Below, in pieces: positions 16,456 through 25,497 of a stretch of DNA of 64,000 nucleotides; the first letter of the stretch is position 1; every line of letters starts with the position of its first letter. Source of the stretch: UBA285 sp049970695 (GTDB lineage: Archaea; Thermoproteota; Thermoprotei_A; Sulfolobales; Desulfurococcaceae); NCBI GenBank assembly GCA_049970695.1, contig JBMFML010000001.1, forward strand, positions 62,001 to 126,000, in the 5' to 3' direction. The notes under the pieces are model-generated. The model saw only the letters and a program-made list of their open reading frames with translations, had not been told where the DNA came from and searched no databases. Position numbers and translations under genes: made by a program.

Positions 16456-18508
16456 GCGCCTTGGCGAGCTTCTCGTCTATTCTACTCTGCTCCTCCACAG
16501 CCTTTTTCTTGGCTTCGAGTAGTTCTCTGTACTCAAACCATCCAGGCAGGTAGACGGGCACGGGCTCCTTTATGGGGAGGTCTGGGGTATATATGAAGCC
16601 TTCTCTATCGCCTAAGAAGGGCAGGGTCTCGACGGGTATTCCAAGGTCTCCAAAGTAGTCCAGGTCGCTTCTACTCCTCGTCCTCAAAATCACTAAAGTG
16701 TTGAAGTTTGCGAGTACTTGCCTCTCAATTAGCGTTGCAAGCTGCGTAATTGCAATTAATCCAACGCCGAACTTGCGCCCTTCCCGCGCTATCCTAGCAA
16801 ATGGGTTAAAGGGGCTCCTCACCTTTTCCGGGCTTAAGTAGAGCGGTGCTTCCTCGGAGACTATTCCTACAGCGGGCCTCCTGCTGGACTCCTCGACACC
16901 CAGCTCTAGCCTGTGCTCGAAGAGCCTCCTAGAGACGGTTACCGATACGAGATCGCCCTGCGTGCTGTCAACTCCCGAGACATCGATGACGACTGCTCTG
17001 CCTTCATCCGCATATTTAACTATTTCAGATATGTCAATGCCATCAGCGTCCACCACTTCGAGGACTTCATCCCTGCATATGCCGCGCCACGGGTAGGGGG
17101 CCTCGCCTTTGGCTTCTCTGTATATATCTACCAGGCTTCTCCACAAGACCTCAAGCATGCACGCCAGCTTCCTCGGGTTCTTCAGGACTTCTGGGACTTT
17201 TGCAACGCTTCGAGAATCGTCAATCACGTAAATTACCCTGCCTCCCTCGACTTCGGGCCTCACTTTCCAGCCCATTTTAGAGAGAATGAGCCTCCGCAGA
17301 ATTCTAGTTGCTAGAGCATCGACGCCTCGATCGACAAGCACTCTATGCATTCCCGTTTTCTCTTCTCTTCTAAGCCCCACGCCTTCGTACCTCACCATGT
17401 TATCGGCAAGCAAAACAATTAGTGCCAGCATATTGCCAGTTGCGCACTCTGGGAGTTTGCACTGCATGAAGAGCTCTTCGGGCAGTATGACCTGCCTAGG
17501 GTATTCTCGCTCTGCAATTAGCTTTGTGCTCGAGGCCTTACCCGCGCCCGGAATTGTGCCCTGTGCCAGTCTCTCTAAAGCGGGCGCAACGACCATTACG
17601 AACTCCTCGAGTTTGACAACGTGCTCGTGCTCCACGCCCTCCATCATGGCGAAGTCCGTGAACGTTATGCTAGAGGCCTTAATTGGCGCCCTGACAATGC
17701 TGAATGTGGGTTCTTTTGTTGCGTACTCCTCTCGCCTTGAGTCGTATGCGAGCCTGTAAGTCCTCACCCTGACGCTGTTTCTCAGGTTTTCATTTAGCTC
17801 TATAGAGTCCACTAGAACTCCTATGAAGGAGTCTGGCTCGTAGCCCCTGCTCGGCGTGTACTCGCCGTGCCTGTCAACGATGACCCAGCCTATAGGCCTC
17901 GTAGAGTTCATCGCGTACATAACCAGCAGGCCCATTAAGCCGCTTGTCTTGCCAGAGCCTGTTTGGCCGGAGATGAGCACGTGCTTAGGTATGAGCCTGT
18001 GTAAGTCTAGCTTGAAATAGGCGTTCTTGAAGTGTCTCTCTCTGGCTTCGCGCTCGCTGTGAGCAACGCCCGATCTCAGCACAGCGACCGGTATTCCCTG
18101 CTGCCCTGCGCGCTCGGTTATGTCCTTCATGATGCCGTCGGACTCGGGATCCCCAGCCCTCAGCAGATAGGCCTGACTGAGGAGAGAGGGAGGCCTCGAG
18201 GCCTTGCTAATGTACTTATCGTTGCCCGCTTCTACGATCTCGATAAAGAGCTTGGCCCTCGCGAAGACCTCGCGCTCCAGCTTGTAGTACTCTGGAACCC
18301 CCTGTTCTTCAGGGACGCTAACATGAATTGGAAAGCCTCCCTTGAACTCGACTACCTCCATTAATATAGTCCTGAGAGTGCCGTCCTCCAGCTTCTCGCG
18401 CACGTAGAGTATGTCCCCCAGTGAGGGCCTGTAAGGCTTTCTAGTGAGGCTTACGAGGACAGAGTCGCTGTCCCACCCGTAAACAACTCCAACACTTATG
18501 ACCACCAA
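16409..18508 (-). CDS. herA: HerA-family bipolar DNA helicase/translocase (long form)
   Basis: This hexameric FtsK/HerA-superfamily ATPase pairs with NurA to resect DNA ends. An N-terminal beta-barrel (HAS domain) spans roughly residues 1-120. Walker A GQTGSGKTS is near residue 181 and the Walker B-like VIVDRHGEYT follows. The C-terminal sensor and arginine-finger region contains ITQLATL and LRTRSRSDLDYFG. At 699 residues it is clearly longer than the usual 500-570. The extra length lies in an insert between Walker B and the sensor region (about residues 270-480). It starts 13 bp inside nurA (TTG 18508 or GTG 18505, after GGGGTGGTG) and overlaps rad50 by about 47 bp. Confidence 0.92.
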   Translation of the reverse strand: MVVISVGVVYGWDSDSVLVSLTRKPYRPSLGDILYVREKLEDGTLRTILMEVVEFKGGFPIHVSVPEEQGVPEYYKLEREVFARAKLFIEIVEAGNDKYISKASRPPSLLSQAYLLRAGDPESDGIMKDITERAGQQGIPVAVLRSGVAHSEREARERHFKNAYFKLDLHRLIPKHVLISGQTGSGKTSGLMGLLVMYAMNSTRPIGWVIVDRHGEYTPSRGYEPDSFIGVLVDSIELNENLRNSVRVRTYRLAYDSRREEYATKEPTFSIVRAPIKASSITFTDFAMMEGVEHEHVVKLEEFVMVVAPALERLAQGTIPGAGKASSTKLIAEREYPRQVILPEELFMQCKLPECATGNMLALIVLLADNMVRYEGVGLRREEKTGMHRVLVDRGVDALATRILRRLILSKMGWKVRPEVEGGRVIYVIDDSRSVAKVPEVLKNPRKLACMLEVLWRSLVDIYREAKGEAPYPWRGICRDEVLEVVDADGIDISEIVKYADEGRAVVIDVSGVDSTQGDLVSVTVSRRLFEHRLELGVEESSRRPAVGIVSEEAPLYLSPEKVRSPFNPFARIAREGRKFGVGLIAITQLATLIERQVLANFNTLVILRTRSRSDLDYFGDLGIPVETLPFLGDREGFIYTPDLPIKEPVPVYLPGWFEYRELLEAKKKAVEEQSRIDEKLAKALGLGADSADPRGLPE

Positions 18509-19827
18509 GCACCACCCCGCTTATACCCTATTCTCATTTTCCAAGCACTACTAAAAACGAGCTCTAGGGGGTGTCCCAGCTCTCTAGACAGCCTTCTTAT
18601 TGCGTTGACTATCTCGCTTTCTATTTTCAGCGCCTGCCTCGTCTCTACTCTCACGTCTCTATCTACTTCCATGAAGCCGTGAGGCGGCAGCCCCGGTATT
18701 AAGGATCTGTGAGCAGCTATGTTATTGACGACGTAGCTAACCTTCCCGCCCAGTTCTGCTGCCACCTTCCCGTTGCTGAGAACCTGCCTACCGGCTTCGT
18801 CAACTCGGAGGGGGGGCTCTTTGGAGTGCACTTCTAGATACATGACGTTAATGCCGTCTGGTGTTAGTGGAAACCTCGAAACCCACAAACCCGTGTATGG
18901 CTGCGAAGTCCTAGACAAAACGGCTACGGCCTCTTTCACGGCTTCTAGGCTTGCGCTGCCCAGGGACAGCGCGTTGTTTAAGAGCCTTGCTGCTTCCTCA
19001 GCAGACCTGTCTGTCACCAGCGAGTAGAGCCCGCTCGCACTCTCGTGGCCCTTGAAAATGCTCCTAGCACGCGCTACCGACGTAAACTTCGTTGTCTTAA
19101 TAAGCCCGTAGACGCCCTCCAGCTTGTCGACAAGCACGTCCTTGCCTACTCCGAGGACTTCCGAAAGCACGTCTAGCCCCTCAAACCTGAAGACCTTGAT
19201 TTGCTTTAAACCAAACCACCTCACTAGCGTGCCGTCTAGGAGCTTTATCGCGTTTTTCTTCACAATGAGGTTTTCGACCTTAAGCGCGTAAGCCTCCTCC
19301 AGTATGTTTTCAATGTAGTTGATAAGCCTCTTGAAGAGCCTAATAGCTCTCTCCCTAGTAGCAGGGGGTGAGAACCTCTCATTTACCAGCTTCGTAATGT
19401 TGTCTGAGACTCTCTCGGAGGACTCGTGCGAGAGCAGGAGAGGGCACTCGTCGACTGGGATAATTCTGACCTTGAACTCTGGCCTAGAGTCTGCTTCTAG
19501 CACCCTGCCGTATATCAAGTAGCTCTCAATAGGTGGGTAGTCCGAGAGGTCTGCAACTCTGTACAGAGACCCGTCTTCGCTTCTAACGCGAGCTCCCACG
19601 TTCACAATCATTAGCGTAGAGACATCTGTTTCGAAGACTTTAAAGCCCGCGTCGACGAACACTACTGGTACTTCCTGCCTACCAAGTCCTATCTTGTCGA
19701 CAACGTAGTAGGCGTGGTAAAGTTCTTCTCTGAGCCTGACTATTGGACTCTTCTTGACCGCATCGTAGTCTTCAAGCATCTCCCGGACAATGCCGTATAG
19801 GGCTTTCCTAAATCCATGTTCTTCCAC
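18496..19827 (-). CDS. nurA: NurA 5'-3' nuclease
   Basis: This protein of about 443 residues has a NurA domain with an RNase H-like fold. The metal-binding VVFVDAGFKVFETD segment supplies catalytic aspartates near the N-terminal third, and the C-terminal part carries EVHSKEPPLRVDE and the HRSLIPGLPPHGF block. NurA forms a complex with HerA and generates 3' single strands for recombination. I place the start at GTG 19827, 8 bp after the mre11 stop with a GGTGG ribosome-binding site in between. The frame is open further up to 19914, but that would overlap mre11 by 79 bp with unconserved sequence. Confidence 0.9.
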   Translation of the reverse strand: MEEHGFRKALYGIVREMLEDYDAVKKSPIVRLREELYHAYYVVDKIGLGRQEVPVVFVDAGFKVFETDVSTLMIVNVGARVRSEDGSLYRVADLSDYPPIESYLIYGRVLEADSRPEFKVRIIPVDECPLLLSHESSERVSDNITKLVNERFSPPATRERAIRLFKRLINYIENILEEAYALKVENLIVKKNAIKLLDGTLVRWFGLKQIKVFRFEGLDVLSEVLGVGKDVLVDKLEGVYGLIKTTKFTSVARARSIFKGHESASGLYSLVTDRSAEEAARLLNNALSLGSASLEAVKEAVAVLSRTSQPYTGLWVSRFPLTPDGINVMYLEVHSKEPPLRVDEAGRQVLSNGKVAAELGGKVSYVVNNIAAHRSLIPGLPPHGFMEVDRDVRVETRQALKIESEIVNAIRRLSRELGHPLELVFSSAWKMRIGYKRGGAWWS

Positions 19828-19835
19828 GAAACCAC

Positions 19836-21104
19836 CTAGAGCAGCTCCTTCTCGAGCTCTTCTAAAAGCTCGCTGGGCTTTGCCGTGGGCGATGACAGCC
19901 TGTTTATTATCCACTTTAGCTTGTCAATTGGCAGCCCCAGCTTGTACTTCTCCGCGAGCTCCTTGAGAGCCCTTTCTTCTATTTCTTCGAAGCTTGTCTT
20001 GCCCAGGCTTATCTCTGAGTAGGCCTCGCCGAGCACTAGAAGTATGCTCTCAAACGTCTCCTGAGCTTCTGTACGCAGCTCTAGGTGCACTCCCTTCTTG
20101 GCAGCCTGGTACCTCAGCTCCCTGTCTACTTCTGCTTCAATGTTTTTCAACCCCTTGACGTAGATTAACAACGCCCTGTACTTAGATTCGAGTTTTAAAG
20201 CGTTTTCGACTTCCTTGAATACCTGCTTCTTAAGCTCGCCGCTATCCCCAGCCTTGATTTCGGAGATTACGACTTTTGGCGAGTTCTCCAGCGGAACGGC
20301 CTTTACGAGTGGCGGATCTTTCGAAGCATCTACGAGCAGAAACCTCCTTGAAACACCCTTTTTTGCCAATTGCGCCGTCTCCTTCAAGTCGTTGATGTCC
20401 ATGCCTATTGGAGCCCCCGGATAGGCTGCTCTCGCTTCGAAGGAATCGCTCTGCGGCAGCGGTATGTGTACGTGCCCAAGCGCCACGTACTTCGTTCCAG
20501 CAGGCACGGCTCTCGACAACTCGCCTTCGTCTGTCGAAATCTTGCCATATCTGCTGAAGTGAAGTGAGGGGTCGTAGCCGTATATCTTCGTGCTAACGTG
20601 TGCTAGTACTACAATGTCGTAGCCCGCGTATTTCTTGGCATCCTCGAACTTAACTCTACCGTCTCTCAAGTAGACGACTTCTCTCGAGCCCCGGAAGCCG
20701 GGCAGCCCGTAGAACACCAGCATGTCGTCTTCAAAGACGAGCGGCTCTAAGTAGAGGACTCCTCCTTCCTCCCTGTAGCGCGCCAGGTGAATTAGCCCTG
20801 TTTCTGCGAGGAGGTCTAGAACCCCCCTTCTGCTTGGCGAGTTGTCGTGATTGCCTGGGACGACTACTACTCGAACTCCTGCGCTCTTGAGCTTATTGAC
20901 GACTTTAATGGCGCTAATCACGACCTCCATTGGCGGGCTGACTTCGTCAAACAAGTCTCCTGCAACGAGGAGGTACTTCGCGCCTGCTGCAATAGCCTTG
21001 CTGGCTATCTCCTCAAAGACTTCTAGGTAAGCCCCTCTGATAGGCGAGTCTTTAAACCTGGCTACTCCAAGGTGGAGGTCACTGGTGTGGGCGATCAGAA
21101 CCAA
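19836..21104 (-). CDS. mre11: Mre11 nuclease
   Basis: This 422-residue calcineurin-fold manganese nuclease has all the phosphoesterase motifs: HTSDLHLG (residues 6-13), AGDLFDE (about 48), VPGNHDN (about 85), LAHVS and ALGHVHIP. A capping and Rad50-binding region follows. It is the first gene of the four-gene repair operon. Start codon TTG/GTG region at 21104. Candidate promoters are a TATA at about 21143-21152 and a stronger one at 21229-21241. Confidence 0.95.
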   Translation of the reverse strand: MVLIAHTSDLHLGVARFKDSPIRGAYLEVFEEIASKAIAAGAKYLLVAGDLFDEVSPPMEVVISAIKVVNKLKSAGVRVVVVPGNHDNSPSRRGVLDLLAETGLIHLARYREEGGVLYLEPLVFEDDMLVFYGLPGFRGSREVVYLRDGRVKFEDAKKYAGYDIVVLAHVSTKIYGYDPSLHFSRYGKISTDEGELSRAVPAGTKYVALGHVHIPLPQSDSFEARAAYPGAPIGMDINDLKETAQLAKKGVSRRFLLVDASKDPPLVKAVPLENSPKVVISEIKAGDSGELKKQVFKEVENALKLESKYRALLIYVKGLKNIEAEVDRELRYQAAKKGVHLELRTEAQETFESILLVLGEAYSEISLGKTSFEEIEERALKELAEKYKLGLPIDKLKWIINRLSSPTAKPSELLEELEKELL

Positions 21105-21159
21105 CAGGCACCACTCTCTAATATCGTGATTGGCTAAGTGAGGATTAAACCCCGCGGCT

Positions 21160-21202
21160 AGCCTCCTTCACGCACTCCCAGAACCGGGAGCGTCGGGAGG
21201 CT
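21160..21202 (-). other. Two-tier hairpin upstream of mre11 (5' UTR element or small RNA)
   Basis: A 7-bp outer stem (AGCCTCC/GGAGGCT, arms 21160-21166 and 21196-21202) encloses an asymmetric internal loop and a 5-bp inner stem (CTCCC/GGGAG, arms 21175-21179 and 21186-21190) with a 6-nt apical loop. GA/GA dinucleotides sit opposite each other in the internal loop, as in kink-turns. It lies downstream of a good TATA box (21229-21241) and ahead of mre11, so it could be a leader structure or a separate small RNA. There is no ACA box at the expected place. Confidence 0.4.
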
Positions 21203-21228
21203 GCTACTAGTTAGTCTGGATTGCTCAA

Positions 21229-21241
21229 GGGTTATAAGCTT
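21229..21241 (-). promoter_or_regulatory. Promoter (TATA) upstream of the mre11 operon
   Basis: The minus strand reads AAGCTTATAACCC, close to the BRE/TATA form seen at several other genes in this window (for example 57103-57118 and 63843-63855). Transcription would start near 21205, about 100 nt before mre11. Confidence 0.5.
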
Positions 21242-21242
21242 G

Positions 21243-21298
21243 TCGTCAGCCAAGGCCGAATGGCATCACCAGTCAATACCGCCTGGGCTCATCACCAC
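21243..21298 (-). ncRNA. Candidate box C/D guide sRNA
   Basis: On the minus strand there is a C box GTGATGA (plus 21289-21295) and a D box CTGA (plus 21246-21249), 50 nt end to end. An internal degenerate D' (TTGA or CTGG) is followed at once by a C' box TGGTGATG. This is the standard archaeal four-box layout. The first guide contains CCCAGGCGG, complementary to the highly conserved 16S rRNA segment CCGCCUGGG (around E. coli position 880). The second guide (ATTCGGCCTTGG) has no target I can name. A/T-rich promoter-like elements lie just upstream at 21309-21329. Confidence 0.6.
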
Positions 21299-21375
21299 AC
21301 TAGTTAAGCCATTAAAAGCCTATTATTCACTCCGGTCTCGCCGGGCAGCTGTTTGAGAGGACGAGGGTGCACTAG

Positions 21376-22506
21376 TTGCGCTGGTTTGCAACAACCGTGG
21401 TGGGCTTGGAAGACATTGCCGCGCAAGAGCTCGAAGAGCTTGTGGGAGTGCGCGTGAGCGTTGACGTCGGAAAAGTCTACTTCGAGGCGAAGCCCGAGGC
21501 TATGTACCTCGTGAACTTTGCCGCGAGAACTATTAACAGGCTATTCGTGCTGCTGCTTAAAGAGCGCTTTGAGCGCCTCGAAGACATTTACAGGCTGGTC
21601 AAGTCCATTAACTTCACAGAAGTAATGGATCCGGATAAGCCCTTTGCTGTGAGAAGCGAGCGCGTTGGAAAGCACGACTTCACAAGTATCGATGTATCCC
21701 GGGTCGTGGGGCAGGCCGTAATAGACTCCTACGTCGAGTCAACGGGTAAGAGGCCCCGCGTGAACCTGGACAATCCAAGCATTGAAATATGGGCTTACGT
21801 CAGGCACGACGAAGTCCTGGTGGGAGTAAATACCACGGGCGAGAGCCTGCACAAAAGGAGGTACAGGGTTTACGACCACCCCGCCGCGCTAAAACCGACT
21901 ATAGCGGCAGCCATGCTTAGAATTGGAGGCTATGCCGGCCAGCCGCTGCTAGACCCCCTTTGTGGCGGTGGAACTATACCCATTGAGGCAGCCCACGCCG
22001 CGAGGCACTTGCCCATTTCCTTGTTTAGGAAAGACTACTTGTTTAGAAACCTCAAGTTCCACGATCCCTCTTTCGAGGAAAGCGTGAGCCGCGCCTTGCT
22101 GGAGCGCGTCAACGAGGGGTTCTACAGCATATACTGCATGGATATAAGCCCAAAGCACTTGGCAGGCGCCATTAGAAACGCCGAGTCCGCCAGAGTCCGC
22201 GATACCATAACGTTCCTCCTGAGAGACGCTACCAGAGCAGAGAGCTACAAAGATGTCAATGCCGAGCTAGTAGTGACCAACCCCCCTTATGGAATTAGGT
22301 CGCACAGGCTTAAGAAGATTGGAGAGTTCTACAAGTTACTGCTGAGGGCTCTGCGTGACAGTTACAGCGGCGGCATAGTGGTTGCTATAACGTCTTCTAC
22401 GAAGCAGCTAGAAGAAGCCGCTGAAAGCACTGGAGTCGGCATACTCCACTCGCGCAGAATTATGCACGGAAAGCTCCCAGTAAAAATCTACAAGCTTAAG
22501 CTGTGA
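21376..22506 (+). CDS. trm14: tRNA (guanine-N2) methyltransferase, Trm14/THUMP family
   Basis: This 376-residue protein has an N-terminal ferredoxin-like plus THUMP RNA-binding region (about 1-165) and a Rossmann methyltransferase domain (about 180-376). DPLCGGGTIPIE is the AdoMet-binding motif I and TNPPYG is the catalytic NPPY motif for exocyclic-amine methylation. It matches archaeal Trm14, which makes m2G at position 6 of tRNA. Length is normal. A TTG start follows a GAGGACGAGGGTG stretch. It stands alone between the divergent mre11 operon and the secreted PHP protein. Confidence 0.9.
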   Translation: MRWFATTVVGLEDIAAQELEELVGVRVSVDVGKVYFEAKPEAMYLVNFAARTINRLFVLLLKERFERLEDIYRLVKSINFTEVMDPDKPFAVRSERVGKHDFTSIDVSRVVGQAVIDSYVESTGKRPRVNLDNPSIEIWAYVRHDEVLVGVNTTGESLHKRRYRVYDHPAALKPTIAAAMLRIGGYAGQPLLDPLCGGGTIPIEAAHAARHLPISLFRKDYLFRNLKFHDPSFEESVSRALLERVNEGFYSIYCMDISPKHLAGAIRNAESARVRDTITFLLRDATRAESYKDVNAELVVTNPPYGIRSHRLKKIGEFYKLLLRALRDSYSGGIVVAITSSTKQLEEAAESTGVGILHSRRIMHGKLPVKIYKLKL

Positions 22507-22564
22507 GCCGGAGTCCCGGAGACCCCCTCTTCAAGGCCTCAGAACGCCGAACCCACGCTCGCAA

Positions 22565-22576
22565 GATATTTTAACC
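22565..22576 (+). promoter_or_regulatory. TATA box of the secreted PHP gene
   Basis: GATATTTTAACC lies about 45 nt before the ATG at 22619. A ribosome-binding site GGTGAG (about 22610-22615) precedes that ATG by 4-5 nt. Confidence 0.5.
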
Positions 22577-22618
22577 AGGTCGCTGCAGAGTATAACATAC
22601 CAATAGTTGGTGAGCGCC

Positions 22619-25261
22619 ATGAAGACCTCGGGTCTCCGAACTCTACTGACATACGTGTTAATTGCCACAATACTAGCCGCGCCTTTGACGCTCTACGCGG
22701 AGACTTCAACAAGCACCGGCGTCAAGATAATCTGGGGTCCTACGCCGATAATGGAAGGCGAGGCAAAGGGCCCAGGAGACCTAACTATAGTAAACGAGTA
22801 CTACGCCGTGGCATTTGGAATATCAACTGACCCCCCGTGGGGTATTCCAAGAGGACACATAGTAGACCTCGCACCGATCGATACAAAGACCGGAGAAATC
22901 ACTAGCGATGTCCTGGCACAGTTCAGCTTTCCACTAAATGACTGGGCTAACTGGGCCAAGATAGACCTGGAAAAGGGCTTCACTATAATAGATGAAACGC
23001 CGAAGAGAGTCATTGTAATCGCCATTGGCAAGTGGAAGGACTTAGAAGTCAACTACACGTACGTGTTTGAATCGGGCAAGAGATACTTCACGGTACTCGT
23101 AACTGTGAAGAACACCGGTACCGTTGAGTACAGAAGCCACATAATGGGTCCCGCCATAACCTTTGAAACGGGCTGGACTTTCATACCAGGCTTTGGGACG
23201 CCGACTCGCTCGACTGGGACGAGGCCCAGGACGGACATAGGGGCTGTAGACGACTGGGTTGCGGGCTACCACGAGTGGTTCGCGGTTGGACTGTACTCGC
23301 CGGGGTACACCCACATTTCTGCGTCATCAATGTGGGTTGATCCCTTCTACAACGTGACACTGAAGCCGGGCGAGTCGAGGTTGTTTGTAGCGTACATAGC
23401 AGTATTCGACAGCAGCGACCTCTGCAAGGCTGCAGTCACCTTTGAAATGCTGAGGGGCGGCAACTACGCGTTCTTGAGGGGCACTGCAACTACTACTAAG
23501 GGCGAGCCGCTGAAGTGGGGGCTCGTGGTTGCTGAGCGCGACGGCAGGGCCTACTGCTGGAGCCCCATCATTCAGGGATTGTTCGACTTCCAAGTACCAG
23601 CACCAGGAAACTACAGCTTCTATGCTATTGCTAAAGCACACGCGCCGAGCACTAAAGTCGCTTACGAGCTAAAGCCGGGCGACGCGAGAGTGCTGGCGTT
23701 TGCAGACGTAATGCCGCCGAGCAAAGTAGTGGTCAACGTGTTCAGAAATGACACCGGCAGACCGACGGATGCTGTCATACTGGTATCCTCGCCGTTCATA
23801 CCGCCAGCCGTGTTCCTAGCCGTCACTACAGCCTACACAAACCCCACTGAAATAGGCAAAGCCGTAATAGACCTCGCACCAGGAAACTACACACTGCAAG
23901 TCGGATGGGCACCGGGCTTCTTGAGCAAGTGGGTTTCAATAAACCTGACTCTGCGGCCAGAAGAAGTCGTAGAGCTCAACGCAACTATTGAGGTCCTCTT
24001 TAAGCCAAGCAAGCTCGGCTGGTACATGGCCGATTTACACCACCACTCAAACTACATGGATGGCAAAACACCACCAGAATACCTCGTCGTAGCTCAGTCC
24101 GCGTTTGGGCTAGACTTCGCCTTTGTCTCCGACCACGACTACTGGGGCAACTGCCCCATAGTAATGCAGTATGCTGCAATGAGAAACATGACATTCATAT
24201 GCTCTGTCGAGATTTCACCTGACTGGGCGCACTTCAACATCTATCCACTAGTCAGGCCCGAGTACTTGAAGTTGCGGGGGACTCTCAGAGAGATCATCGA
24301 GTCTGCTAGAGCGGCGGGTGCTCTTGTAGTTAGGGCAAACCATCCATACATTGGAGGGCTCTTCATAGCCCAGGAGCAAAACAACATACCAGGAGGATAC
24401 TACGAGGGCTGGGATGTCGCCGAGATCAATGGACCTTGGGGCGTTGACGACAACAGGACCTTTACTAAGATGATGTCTTTGTGGAATATGGGCATTAGAA
24501 AGTACCTCACAGCTGGTAGCGACGTGCACGACGTGTGGGCCACGCCTAGAAGCGGGTTCCCAAGGGTAGTTGCCTACCTACCTGGAGGTCCATCACCAGA
24601 GGCCCTCGCCATGGCCGAGCTCCAGGGCAGGACGTTCATAACGTATGGCCCATTCATATTCACAGACCCCCTGCCAGGCTCTACCATAGGAGTGTCGAGC
24701 TTGTCGCAAAACATTACCATAAGGGCCCTCTTGTTCGCAGTTGAAGGCCTCTCGAGAATCGAGGTCTACTCGCTGGGCAGGCTAATCCGGTCGATTCCCG
24801 TGAGTCCCAGCGGCGTAATGACGACAAACATTACTATAGAGCTGCCCGCAAGCATGGTTATCGACCCTACTAGAGGCTTTGGCTGGGTGGTGTTCATTGT
24901 TTACGACGTGAGAGGTAACAGGGCCATAACCAACCCGATATGGATTGACACGAGAACTCTGCCAACCACAGAAACAGTTACTAAAACCGTTACCGAGACT
25001 AAAGTGTTTGAAACAACAAAGCTCATTACAACGACAAGCTACGAGACGCTGACCGTCACTAAGACTGAGATTCAAGTCACCACCAAGGTCTCGACCGAGA
25101 CGGTCGTTACCGAGAAGACCGCCACAATACTCAGCACTACAACAGCTGTAATTGAAGTCGAAGTAGCGCGCGTAAACACAGCCCTACTAGTAGCAGTAGG
25201 CGTTGCAGCCCTAGCCATGGGCATAGCCATAAGCCACTTAATAGCACGCAGGAAATCCTAG
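22619..25261 (+). CDS. Large secreted, membrane-anchored PHP/CehA-type metallophosphoesterase
   Basis: This protein of about 880 residues has an N-terminal signal peptide (hydrophobic stretch ending near LYAETS). A beta-rich extracellular region spans about residues 30-465. The PHP metallohydrolase domain (about 470-700) carries the metal-ligand motifs DLHHHSNYMDG, SDHDYW, a central SVEISPDW, ANHPYIGG and GSDVHDVW, as in CehA/McbA-type proteins. A small beta domain follows, then a threonine-rich stalk of about 60 residues made of TET/TVT-like repeats, and one C-terminal transmembrane helix with a short RRK tail. This fits a surface enzyme held on a glycosylated stalk. Substrate is unknown; phosphoesters or carbamates are family possibilities. 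ATG 22619 is chosen because GGTGAG precedes it. Confidence 0.82.
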   Translation: MKTSGLRTLLTYVLIATILAAPLTLYAETSTSTGVKIIWGPTPIMEGEAKGPGDLTIVNEYYAVAFGISTDPPWGIPRGHIVDLAPIDTKTGEITSDVLAQFSFPLNDWANWAKIDLEKGFTIIDETPKRVIVIAIGKWKDLEVNYTYVFESGKRYFTVLVTVKNTGTVEYRSHIMGPAITFETGWTFIPGFGTPTRSTGTRPRTDIGAVDDWVAGYHEWFAVGLYSPGYTHISASSMWVDPFYNVTLKPGESRLFVAYIAVFDSSDLCKAAVTFEMLRGGNYAFLRGTATTTKGEPLKWGLVVAERDGRAYCWSPIIQGLFDFQVPAPGNYSFYAIAKAHAPSTKVAYELKPGDARVLAFADVMPPSKVVVNVFRNDTGRPTDAVILVSSPFIPPAVFLAVTTAYTNPTEIGKAVIDLAPGNYTLQVGWAPGFLSKWVSINLTLRPEEVVELNATIEVLFKPSKLGWYMADLHHHSNYMDGKTPPEYLVVAQSAFGLDFAFVSDHDYWGNCPIVMQYAAMRNMTFICSVEISPDWAHFNIYPLVRPEYLKLRGTLREIIESARAAGALVVRANHPYIGGLFIAQEQNNIPGGYYEGWDVAEINGPWGVDDNRTFTKMMSLWNMGIRKYLTAGSDVHDVWATPRSGFPRVVAYLPGGPSPEALAMAELQGRTFITYGPFIFTDPLPGSTIGVSSLSQNITIRALLFAVEGLSRIEVYSLGRLIRSIPVSPSGVMTTNITIELPASMVIDPTRGFGWVVFIVYDVRGNRAITNPIWIDTRTLPTTETVTKTVTETKVFETTKLITTTSYETLTVTKTEIQVTTKVSTETVVTEKTATILSTTTAVIEVEVARVNTALLVAVGVAALAMGIAISHLIARRKS

Positions 25262-25274
25262 CTTCTCACAAAGG

Positions 25275-25305
25275 TTTTTTCTCCGCTACGCTCTTTACAA
25301 TTTTT
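25275..25305 (+). terminator. Paired T-tracts after the secreted PHP gene
   Basis: T6 at 25275-25280 and T5 at 25301-25305 follow the stop codon within 45 bp, a typical archaeal intrinsic termination region. Confidence 0.5.
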
Positions 25306-25450
25306 CTCCCCAGGGCGGCGCTTCCTCGCGTGTTAAACCACCGAGGCCTTTCTGGAAACTCTCCCAGCAGCACGCGAATGCTTGCTGGCTAGGCAGCGCA
25401 GTAGTGCATGCTTTGCGGGCTTGTGCACACAGGTAGTATGAATCGCGAAT

Positions 25451-25460
25451 CGTATATAAC
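25451..25460 (+). promoter_or_regulatory. TATA box of rio2
   Basis: CGTATATAAC lies about 40-45 nt before TTG 25498. It sits inside the longest possible reading frame, so the first 30 codons of that frame cannot be translated from this promoter. It supports the downstream start. Confidence 0.55.
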
Positions 25461-25497
25461 GTGCAACTACGTAGAGTCTTCTGGTGAGTGCTTAAGC

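Noticed and set aside
25408..25497. N-terminal 30 codons of the longest rio2 frame
   Set aside because: A TATA box lies inside this stretch, and the conserved winged helix begins only after TTG 25498.
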